A stretch of 12,569 nucleotides of DNA from an uncultured Anaerococcus sp. (GTDB lineage: Bacteria; Bacillota_A; Clostridia; Tissierellales; Peptoniphilaceae). The notes under the pieces are model-generated. The model had not been told where the DNA came from. It saw nothing but the letters and a program-made list of their open reading frames with translations, and made no database searches. The stretch spans positions 1-12,569 of the forward strand of contig CABTWT010000026.1 in assembly GCA_902488555.1 (NCBI GenBank), in the 5' to 3' direction. Below are positions 5,936-12,126 of this stretch, one piece after another (the first letter of the stretch is position 1; each line of letters begins with the position of its first letter). A program made the position numbers and the translations under genes.

Positions 5936-6937
5936 TTAATTGATTTTTAAATAGTCTTCTAATGTCAAGTTATTCTCATAAATCTCTTTGGCATTTTCAA
6001 CGCCAACGAATCTAAAGTGCCAAGGCTCAGCTTTGTGATTTGTCCTATCCTCTTTGCCCTCTGGATATCTTTCTATAAATCCATATTTATAGGCATTTTC
6101 TATAAGCCATTGATATTCAGAAGTTTTTTCAAACTTCTCGTTATACTTATTACCTTCTGTGAAAAAGTCAAAGGCTGATCCTAATTGGTGTTCATTTGTG
6201 CCAGCAGCAGAGCTATCAATCTCTCCTGCAGCGTACATTTTTTCTTCTAAGTCATAGCCCCTATAATCAGAAGCAATTTTTAAGTCCATGCCTTCTCTTT
6301 GCATGTCTTGTCTTAGAGTTTCAAATGCTCGTTTAGCTGTCTTATCTACACCAGGATCAAAATCTCTCGGCAATTTATAATCATCACTAACATAAGTTAG
6401 ACCATTTATAACTTTAATCTGATTGTCACTTGTAAGTTTTGATAGGCCGTATTTATTGACATAATAATAGGCATCATCGATCTTAACTTTAGTGAAACCA
6501 TTTTCTGTGCCAAAACTAGGCACATAGGTACCCTCTTTAATAAACTTTTCTGTTTTGGAAAAATCATTTGGATACTGGTAGGCATATTGAGTTTTTACAC
6601 AATATAAATACTCCTGTAGACTATCGTGGTAACCATCATCGGATACTTGTAATTTTTCTTCAATATCTGTATCCGCAAAACCAATCTGTGTAGCTACATG
6701 GATATTGCCATTATTTTCTTCTTCTACTTCTTCTAATAAATTATTTATATCACCTGAAGCTTGCCTATATTCTGAAGGTCTAGCTATAGTGAAATCATCT
6801 TCCTTATTAAATCCAAAATGTAGAATCCCTGCAAGTGCTAGGGCTGCTACTGTAGTTCTTGTTAAAATCTTTTTTGTTCTTGCTTTTCTTTCTCTTTGTT
6901 TAATTCTCTTTTTTTCTCTGATACCTTTATTAGACAT
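5936..6937 (-). CDS. Membrane-anchored VanY-type (M15B) carboxypeptidase with SH3-like domain
   Basis: This 333-residue zinc peptidase is predicted to trim the C-terminal D-alanine (or act as an L,D-carboxypeptidase) on peptidoglycan stem peptides outside the cell. A strongly basic N-terminus (1-27, many Lys/Arg) is followed by a short hydrophobic segment at about 28-42, which acts as a signal anchor. Residues about 107-168, rich in Tyr and Gly, look like a bacterial SH3-type domain. The catalytic domain spans about 180-320: His250 and Asp257 (EHQLGSAFD, a variant of SxHxxGxAxD), general base Glu304 and third zinc ligand His307 (EPWHFRFVG), with SDYRGYD at 223-229. There is no van cluster nearby, so it is a housekeeping wall-remodelling enzyme rather than a vancomycin-resistance gene; LdcB/DacB is the closest functional analogue. 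The start has a modest AGGA site. It is likely co-transcribed with ridA. Confidence 0.88.
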   Translation of the reverse strand: MSNKGIREKKRIKQRERKARTKKILTRTTVAALALAGILHFGFNKEDDFTIARPSEYRQASGDINNLLEEVEEENNGNIHVATQIGFADTDIEEKLQVSDDGYHDSLQEYLYCVKTQYAYQYPNDFSKTEKFIKEGTYVPSFGTENGFTKVKIDDAYYYVNKYGLSKLTSDNQIKVINGLTYVSDDYKLPRDFDPGVDKTAKRAFETLRQDMQREGMDLKIASDYRGYDLEEKMYAAGEIDSSAAGTNEHQLGSAFDFFTEGNKYNEKFEKTSEYQWLIENAYKYGFIERYPEGKEDRTNHKAEPWHFRFVGVENAKEIYENNLTLEDYLKIN

Positions 6938-6967
6938 ATAAAAATCCTATTCATTTATTTCAATCGT

Positions 6968-6976
6968 TTTATATCA
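6968..6976 (-). promoter_or_regulatory. Possible extended -10 promoter for the carboxypeptidase-ridA unit
   Basis: TGATATAAA on the minus strand fits TG-n-TATAAA and lies about 31 bases before the start codon. A second extended -10, TGTTATAAT at 7062-7070, would give a leader of about 120 bases. Neither has a good -35. The 234-base gap between ppk1 and this gene otherwise holds only the ppk1 terminator. Confidence 0.35.
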
Positions 6977-7123
6977 GTAAGTCTAAGGGATAGTATATTA
7001 ACAAACTTATAAAATATATTCCAATTCTAAATTAGTTTGCCTTGCATACTTGGTTAATATTATTATAACACGACTTTGTAATTATGCATAGGGGTTATTT
7101 GGCTAAAATCAGACATTTTTCAC

Positions 7124-7145
7124 AAAAAAACGACCAATTAGGTCG
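7124..7145 (-). terminator. Probable terminator of the ispE-murI-ppx-ppk1 operon
   Basis: On the minus strand CGACC-TAATT-GGTCG is followed by seven T residues, 27 bases after the ppk1 stop. The stem is only five base pairs. Immediately upstream lies a perfect 14-base palindrome (7146-7159, AATTTTCGAAAATT) that could add to or compete with it. Confidence 0.7.
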
Positions 7146-7171
7146 AATTTTCGAAAATTTATTAATTTTTT

Positions 7172-9370
7172 TTATTTTCTTCTAAAGATATCTAGGATTC
7201 TCTGTAAATAACTTTTCTCAGAAACCAATTTTTTCCTATCTTCACTCATAGGCTCTCTATTTCTTTTCAGCCTATTTCTACTTGCAACTTTTTGTGCATT
7301 TCTTTCTTCTTCTATGTCAATATTTCTTTTCTTGGCCCTTTCTATCAATGTATCTTGGGCATCTATATTGTTTACATTTTGAACCTTTGTGTACTGACTG
7401 TTTGCCAACAATTTTCTAATCTTAACATCATCTGAAAACATAAGGTCGAGGTAATCTAGTATCCTCTTCTTGACTTCGTCATCATATATAGGTACAGCAA
7501 CTTCCATCCTATTTCTGATATTTCTAGTCATAAAGTCAGCTGATGATATATAAAGCTTTGCATCCAAATCGCGGCCAAATTGATATACCCTAGAATGTTC
7601 CAAGAATCTTCCAACTATCTGGTAAATGTTTATATTCTCAGTCCTATTTGGAATATTTGGTAGTATGCAACAAATACCCCTTACAAGCATGTCAATGTGT
7701 ACACCAGCATTTGATGCCTCGGATAACTTGTCGATCAATTTTCTATCTGAAATAGAATTTACCTTTATCCTTATATATCCATCGTGGCTTTGCTTTTGTC
7801 TTTCTATTTGTTCGTCTATTAGTCTAGCTAGACCTTCTTGCATTGATTTTGGACTAACAAGGAGATTATCATATTCTCCTTCCAAATTGCCAAGTTGAAT
7901 ATTATCAAACAATTCCTTGGCATCTTGTCCTATTGGCCCACTTGCTGTCATAAACGAAAAATCTGTATAAAGCTTTGCAGTTTTCTCATTGTAATTGCCT
8001 GTGGCAACTTGGGTAATATATTCTACATTTTCATTATCATCAACCTTAGTTATCAGGCAAACTTTTGAATGGGTCTTGTAGTTATCAAAACCAAATAATA
8101 TCTTACAGCCCGCATCTTCAAGTTTTGTTGACCAAAATAGGTTGTTATCTTCATCAAACCTTGCCCTAAGTTCCATCAAAACAGTTACATCTTTGCCATT
8201 TTCACTTGCCTTTATCAAGGCTTTGGCAATCTTGCTATCTTCTGCTATCCTGTATAGGGTGATTTTGATGGAGACTACACTATCATCTTCTGCAGCTTCC
8301 TCTAGCAATCTTATGACAGGATCCATAGATTCATATGGGAAAGATAGTATTATGTCTTTCTTTTCAATCTGGCCAATCATTTTTTCATTCGGATCAACCA
8401 TAGCAGAAGCTAATGGAGAATATTTATCATAGGTATGGTTGTTTATTGTATTAGCTGGCAAGTCCTCGACAAGAGAGAAGAGAAATCCTGGTTGCATCAA
8501 AGACTTGGTCAAGAAAATATTCTTTTTATCTAGATCAAATTGTGCCTTTAAAAATTCTATAGAATCCTCACTTAAGTCTTGGTCAACTTCAAGGCGAACC
8601 GGATGTAGCCTTTTTCTTTTCTTAAGTTGAGTTTTCATATATGATCTAAAATCTTGGTCTATATCAAAGTCGTCGTCATCATAGGAAATATCGGTATTTC
8701 TTGTTAGGGAAATGATATATTTATTTTCAACCTGGTAGCCCTCAAAAACTTGGTATCCATACTCTTTGATAATGTCTTCTATGAATACGAAAGTAGTATC
8801 GTTGATTTTAAGATATCTTTTTATCCTATCAGGAACTTGGATTAGGCCAACTCTGTCGCTTACCTTGTCGTTGTCTTTCCTTAGAGAAAATAAGACAGAT
8901 AAGGCCAAATTTGGCAATCTTGGAAATGGGTGAACCCTATCTACTATTTGAAAGTTTAGTATTGGTTCAATTTTTGTATTAAAGTAATACTCTACGTATT
9001 TTTTATCTTTTTCACTTAACTCTGAAACTTTTAATAAGTTGATGCCATTTACCTTGAGATCATCAACTAATTGGTTGTAAACTTGGTCTTTTTTGCGATA
9101 CAAATCTATACATTCTTTAAGTATTGCATCTATTTGTTCGTCACTGGTCATGCCTGATTTATTGTCAATAGGCTTTTTCTTTAGATTTTTGAAGTCAGTA
9201 AGACTGCCAACCCTAACCATAAAAAACTCTTCAAGGTTGGTGTCAAATATGGAGAAAAATCTTAGTCTTTCAAGTAAGGGAACACTTTTGTCGTTTGCTT
9301 CTTCAAGTACTCTTTGATCAAATTGCAACCAAGAAAGCTCTCGGTTTTGCGTAAAAGATATATCGGTCAT
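7172..9370 (-). CDS. ppk1: Polyphosphate kinase 1
   Basis: This 732-residue enzyme reversibly transfers the gamma-phosphate of ATP to inorganic polyphosphate. The domains appear in order: the N domain (about 1-105, opening with RELSWLQFDQRVLEEA), the H domain (about 106-310), and the two phospholipase-D-like C1 and C2 domains (about 315-670). The autophosphorylated histidine is His434 (THSKVCL), the second essential histidine is His592 (LEHSRVY), and Arg374 (TLYRIA) and Arg404 (LRARFDE) match the metal/phosphate-binding arginines of the E. coli enzyme. E. coli PPK has 688 residues; this one carries a highly charged, Lys/Arg-rich C-terminal tail from about 675 and an acidic DDDDFDID patch at 231-238. 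It follows the ppx stop codon by 5 bases. The nearest Shine-Dalgarno (AAAGGA, about 13 bases before the ATG) is inside the end of ppx, so translational coupling is likely. It is the last gene of the four-gene operon. Confidence 0.96.
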   Translation of the reverse strand: MTDISFTQNRELSWLQFDQRVLEEANDKSVPLLERLRFFSIFDTNLEEFFMVRVGSLTDFKNLKKKPIDNKSGMTSDEQIDAILKECIDLYRKKDQVYNQLVDDLKVNGINLLKVSELSEKDKKYVEYYFNTKIEPILNFQIVDRVHPFPRLPNLALSVLFSLRKDNDKVSDRVGLIQVPDRIKRYLKINDTTFVFIEDIIKEYGYQVFEGYQVENKYIISLTRNTDISYDDDDFDIDQDFRSYMKTQLKKRKRLHPVRLEVDQDLSEDSIEFLKAQFDLDKKNIFLTKSLMQPGFLFSLVEDLPANTINNHTYDKYSPLASAMVDPNEKMIGQIEKKDIILSFPYESMDPVIRLLEEAAEDDSVVSIKITLYRIAEDSKIAKALIKASENGKDVTVLMELRARFDEDNNLFWSTKLEDAGCKILFGFDNYKTHSKVCLITKVDDNENVEYITQVATGNYNEKTAKLYTDFSFMTASGPIGQDAKELFDNIQLGNLEGEYDNLLVSPKSMQEGLARLIDEQIERQKQSHDGYIRIKVNSISDRKLIDKLSEASNAGVHIDMLVRGICCILPNIPNRTENINIYQIVGRFLEHSRVYQFGRDLDAKLYISSADFMTRNIRNRMEVAVPIYDDEVKKRILDYLDLMFSDDVKIRKLLANSQYTKVQNVNNIDAQDTLIERAKKRNIDIEEERNAQKVASRNRLKRNREPMSEDRKKLVSEKSYLQRILDIFRRK

Positions 9371-9375
9371 ATTAC

Positions 9376-10284
9376 TTATTCATTCCTTTCTAGTAGTTTA
9401 CTATATATATACCCTTCTCTTACCCCAGTCTGACTAACTGATATCTCGCTGCAATAAAAATATTTTGCTACACGATTTAAAATAGCCATTCCAGGTAATA
9501 GAGTGTGTACTCTGTCGGGTTTGACTTCTAGTATTGAATCAAGTATTTCTCTAGGTTCTTCTTCAATTATTTCTTTTAGCATAGAATTGAACTTATTTTT
9601 TTGCATGGTCGTATTATAAGAATCTAGCTTGTAGTATTCATTGTAAAACTTAAGGCTAGCACGGGCAGATCCACCAACTGCGCAAAGGAGATCGTGTTTT
9701 TCCCTATAAAACTTCTTTTCTTCAAGCATCTTTTTCATATCAGCATCTATGCTTTTTTTCTCAGCTGTAGTCATAAATAGTTGATCTACATAGTCATTAA
9801 AGGCTGACAAGGAACCAATAGAAAGTGAAGTAGATTTTATAACCTTATTTTGATCTATAATTACAATCTCACTAGAACCACCACCAATATCGGTAAGGAT
9901 ACCACGAGATACTTCAACAGATGAGCTTGCTCCTATGAAGGCAAGTTTTGCTTCATCTTCACCACTTAATATTTCAATATCTAGGTCGAGCTCTTCTTTT
10001 ACTCTGGATAAAATTTCAACCCTATTAGCAGCATCTCTTATAGTCGCTGTTGCAAATGGGTGAACTTCATCAATATCTTCAAAATTATCCACAACATTTT
10101 TGAACATTCGAAGAACATCTATTAGCCTTTGGATTCCCTTTTCCGAAACCACTCCATCCTTAACAAATGACCTTAATGAGGCTTGTTCTTTCTCATTAAA
10201 TAAATTGCTTACTTTTTGGCCCACTACCTTATAGACTGAAAGCCTAACTGTATTTGAGCCAATATCTATGACTGCATATATCAT
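9376..10284 (-). CDS. ppx: Exopolyphosphatase / Ppx-GppA family phosphatase (short form)
   Basis: This 302-residue member of the ASKHA-fold Ppx/GppA family releases orthophosphate from polyphosphate ends, and possibly hydrolyses pppGpp to ppGpp. Visible motifs are the N-terminal phosphate loop AVIDIGSNTVRL (4-15), Glu111 in SGEDEAKL as the likely catalytic base, the second phosphate loop TDIGGGSSEI (131-140), and AVGGSARA (202-209). It consists of the two actin-like lobes only and lacks the C-terminal HD-like domains of the 500-residue E. coli Ppx; short forms of this length are common. The start ATG follows the murI stop codon with no gap, and AAGGAG lies in the last codons of murI. With ppk1 directly downstream, polyphosphate degradation and synthesis are encoded together, which favours the exopolyphosphatase role over the GppA role. 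That choice is inference from context. Confidence 0.9.
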   Translation of the reverse strand: MIYAVIDIGSNTVRLSVYKVVGQKVSNLFNEKEQASLRSFVKDGVVSEKGIQRLIDVLRMFKNVVDNFEDIDEVHPFATATIRDAANRVEILSRVKEELDLDIEILSGEDEAKLAFIGASSSVEVSRGILTDIGGGSSEIVIIDQNKVIKSTSLSIGSLSAFNDYVDQLFMTTAEKKSIDADMKKMLEEKKFYREKHDLLCAVGGSARASLKFYNEYYKLDSYNTTMQKNKFNSMLKEIIEEEPREILDSILEVKPDRVHTLLPGMAILNRVAKYFYCSEISVSQTGVREGYIYSKLLERNE

Positions 10285-11022
10285 TTACAACTCCTTTTCT
10301 TCTAAATTATAATCGCAATCAATCAAACTTTTTATAATCTTTTCTGTACTAGGATAAACCTTACTCATAAAAATATTTACTGACGAATCTTCATTTTCCG
10401 GCAAATCTAACTTGAGATACTCAGACGGATCAATGATATTAGCCTTATATGTAAGGTTTTTCCTTATAGCATCTGTAATTATCGGATAATGTGTGCAGGC
10501 TAAGATAATATTTTCAATTTTTTCCTTATTGGCAATTTCCAAATATTCGCTCAGAGCCTTATCCAATTCACAGCCATATGTCTTGCCATCTTCTATGTAA
10601 TCTACAAGTTTTATTCCAGCTACTTCATAGACCTTGCTATTGTTTTGTATATTATCTTTATAATAGTGGCTATCTATAGTAGCCTTAGTACCAAGAACCA
10701 AACAATCTCCATCAAATGATTTTGTAGCTTCTATCCCAGCATCTGTAATGGGATAAAATTTCTTCTTATACTTTTCTCTAAGATGTTTACTAGCTAGAAC
10801 TGATAGGGTGTTACAAGCGATGATATAATAATCTATGTCAAAGTCTTGTAAAAAATCTACAATTTCTTCAGCAAATTTAATTAGCTCATCCTTATCCCTA
10901 TTACCATAAGGGGCCCTCAAACTATCTCCAAAGTAATAATAATTGGCCTTATTTGTCTTTATTAACTTTTGTAAAACTGTAAGGCCACCTAGGCCCGAGT
11001 CAAATACCCCAATATTTGTCAT
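10285..11022 (-). CDS. murI: Glutamate racemase
   Basis: This 245-residue cofactor-independent racemase makes D-glutamate for peptidoglycan in the cytoplasm. The two catalytic cysteines are Cys70 (IACNT) and Cys176 (LACTHYP). Further active-site residues are Asp8-Ser9 (FDSGLGG), Asp33 and Tyr39-Gly40 (GDSLRAPYG), and His178. Length is slightly below the usual 255-270. Its ATG overlaps the ispE stop codon (4-base ATGA overlap) and is preceded by AGGTGGA, so it is translationally coupled to ispE. Like IspE, which feeds the undecaprenyl carrier, it supplies cell-wall synthesis. Confidence 0.95.
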   Translation of the reverse strand: MTNIGVFDSGLGGLTVLQKLIKTNKANYYYFGDSLRAPYGNRDKDELIKFAEEIVDFLQDFDIDYYIIACNTLSVLASKHLREKYKKKFYPITDAGIEATKSFDGDCLVLGTKATIDSHYYKDNIQNNSKVYEVAGIKLVDYIEDGKTYGCELDKALSEYLEIANKEKIENIILACTHYPIITDAIRKNLTYKANIIDPSEYLKLDLPENEDSSVNIFMSKVYPSTEKIIKSLIDCDYNLEEKEL

Positions 11023-11849
11023 ACAAGTTCCACCTTTTTTACAAAATCATACTTATCTTTTAAATTCTCATAAGCGAGATTATAGCTTTCGTCATCTACA
11101 AAAATCCCGAAAATAGATGCACCACTACCACTAATAAGAGTCACTTCAGCTCCATTGTCCAAAAAATCACCCTTTATATCAAGTAAATGTGGATAAAGGT
11201 CTGTGACCACATCTTCCATTACATTTTCAAAGTAAAAAATAGCCGAATGATCTCCATATTCTAGCTTTTTGACTATCAAACCATTGTCAATATGACCATA
11301 GTCTTTGAGATTTCTATAGACTTCTGCCGATGAAATATGTGTACCATCGTTTATAAGCAAGATTTTCATATCCAAGTTATTATCAAATGGAGAAATAATT
11401 TCACCAATACCCCTAGCTCTAGCAGGAGTATCTGTAAAGAAAAATGGAATATCAGCTCCAAGTCTTGCTCCAATATCCATCATTTCTTGGCTAGAAAGAC
11501 GAAGATCCCAAAGCTCATTTAATCCCTTGATCATCTCTGCTGCATCAGTAGATCCACCAGCAAGGCCAGCAGCTATTGGAATATTTTTAATAAGTTTAAC
11601 ATCAAGGCCAGGATTATCTGTCCTATCCCTTAGCATATGCCAAACCTTATAAATTAGATTGTCCTCAATATCCCCTATACTATCGTTGTTTGAAGAATAT
11701 AAAAATTGGCCGCTATCATTTTTATTAATAATTAATTCATCAAATAAATTTATACGAGCCATGATAGTATCAATCTCATGATATCCATCTTCTCTTTGAT
11801 ATAAAGAATCTAAAGAAAGATTAATTTTTGCATAACATTTTCTTTTCAT
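11019..11849 (-). CDS. ispE: 4-diphosphocytidyl-2-C-methyl-D-erythritol kinase
   Basis: This 276-residue GHMP-family kinase phosphorylates CDP-methylerythritol with ATP in the MEP (non-mevalonate) pathway to isoprenoid precursors. Motifs are the N-terminal YAKINLSL with catalytic Lys8, the ATP-binding glycine loop PIAAGLAGGSTDAA (91-104), catalytic Asp133 in GADIPFF, and the third GHMP motif SGSGASIFG (240-248). I use the ATG at 11847-11849: GAGGT lies 5 bases upstream and the protein then begins at the usual family position. The frame is open four codons further to a TTG at 11859-11861, but that TTG overlaps the Shine-Dalgarno and sits at or beyond the predicted transcription start. It is the first gene of the ispE-murI-ppx-ppk1 operon. 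Confidence 0.95.
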   Translation of the reverse strand: MKRKCYAKINLSLDSLYQREDGYHEIDTIMARINLFDELIINKNDSGQFLYSSNNDSIGDIEDNLIYKVWHMLRDRTDNPGLDVKLIKNIPIAAGLAGGSTDAAEMIKGLNELWDLRLSSQEMMDIGARLGADIPFFFTDTPARARGIGEIISPFDNNLDMKILLINDGTHISSAEVYRNLKDYGHIDNGLIVKKLEYGDHSAIFYFENVMEDVVTDLYPHLLDIKGDFLDNGAEVTLISGSGASIFGIFVDDESYNLAYENLKDKYDFVKKVELV

Positions 11850-11866
11850 TTTTAACCTCAATATAA

Positions 11867-11894
11867 ATTATACAAATATGTTAAAAATTGGCAA
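11867..11894 (-). promoter_or_regulatory. Promoter of the ispE-murI-ppx-ppk1 operon
   Basis: TTGCCA (11889-11894) and a perfect TATAAT (11867-11872) on the minus strand are 16 bases apart. The -10 ends 17 bases before the chosen ispE ATG, implying a very short leader. The -35 overlaps the end of the T-tract of the tRNA terminator. Confidence 0.6.
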
Positions 11895-11915
11895 AAAAAA
11901 AGTGGGAAACCCACT
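11893..11915 (-). terminator. Intrinsic terminator of the tRNA-Leu gene
   Basis: On the minus strand AGTGGG and CCCACT form a 6-base-pair stem with a 3-base loop, followed by eight T residues, starting 8 bases after the encoded CCA end. Confidence 0.85.
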
Positions 11916-11922
11916 AAATATT

Positions 11923-12013
11923 TGGTGCAGGATAGAAGACTTGAACTTCCACGACCTAAAAAGCGGCCACAAGATCCTTAGTCTTGCGCGTCTGCCAATT
12001 CCGCCAATCCTGC
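11923..12013 (-). tRNA. tRNA-Leu, anticodon AAG
   Basis: The folded 91-base transcript has a 7-base-pair acceptor stem (GCAGGAT with ATCCTGC), a D arm with GGCGGAATTGGCAGACGC, anticodon stem CAAGA/TCTTG around loop CTAAGGA, a long class II variable arm, a T arm with loop TTCAAGT, discriminator A and an encoded CCA. The loop places the anticodon AAG at 11977-11979, which reads leucine codon CTT, and other CTN codons if A34 is converted to inosine. The long variable arm, discriminator A and D arm agree with tRNA-Leu. A consensus promoter lies upstream and a terminator just downstream, so it is a single-gene unit. Confidence 0.95.
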
Positions 12014-12027
12014 GTAAATACTAATTA

Positions 12028-12056
12028 AATATACTAGTAAAAAGAATTTTTGTCAA
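12028..12056 (-). promoter_or_regulatory. Strong promoter of the tRNA-Leu gene
   Basis: A perfect TTGACA (12051-12056) and TATATT (12028-12033) are separated by exactly 17 bases on the minus strand, with the -10 ending 14 bases before the mature tRNA 5' end. The -35 begins two bases after the hppA terminator T-tract. Confidence 0.8.
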
Positions 12057-12057
12057 G

Positions 12058-12115
12058 AAAAAACCAGGATTTTTGAAGAGAGCTCCATTTATTGAGTTCC
12101 CTCGCAAATCCTGGT
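12058..12115 (-). terminator. Large intrinsic terminator of hppA
   Basis: On the minus strand ACCAGGATTT and AAATCCTGGT form a perfect 10-base-pair outer stem followed by six T residues. The 33 bases between them contain a second, imperfect stem (GGAACTC with GAGCTCT), giving an extended two-part hairpin. It begins 11 bases after the hppA stop codon. Confidence 0.88.
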
Positions 12116-12126
12116 AGTATTTTCTC

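Noticed and set aside
5679..5939. 86-codon open frame on the plus strand across ridA
   Set aside because: It lies entirely opposite ridA and its ribosome site, has no recognisable domain or Shine-Dalgarno, and has low-complexity Ser/Thr-rich composition typical of an antisense shadow frame.
5936..6937. Vancomycin-resistance gene vanY
   Set aside because: No vanR/S, vanH/A/X or similar genes are nearby; M15B carboxypeptidases with a signal anchor and SH3-like domain are common housekeeping enzymes.
7626..9317. Four plus-strand open frames of 63-96 codons inside ppk1
   Set aside because: All oppose well-conserved Ppk1 coding sequence, are Ser/Leu-rich and lack ribosome sites.
11850..11861. 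Upstream TTG start for ispE adding four residues
   Set aside because: The TTG overlaps the Shine-Dalgarno of the ATG and sits at the predicted transcription start; homologues start at the ATG.
12058..12126. T-box or riboswitch upstream of the tRNA gene
   Set aside because: The hairpin directly follows the hppA stop codon, ends in a T-tract and precedes a separate tRNA promoter; no T-box sequence or specifier loop is visible.
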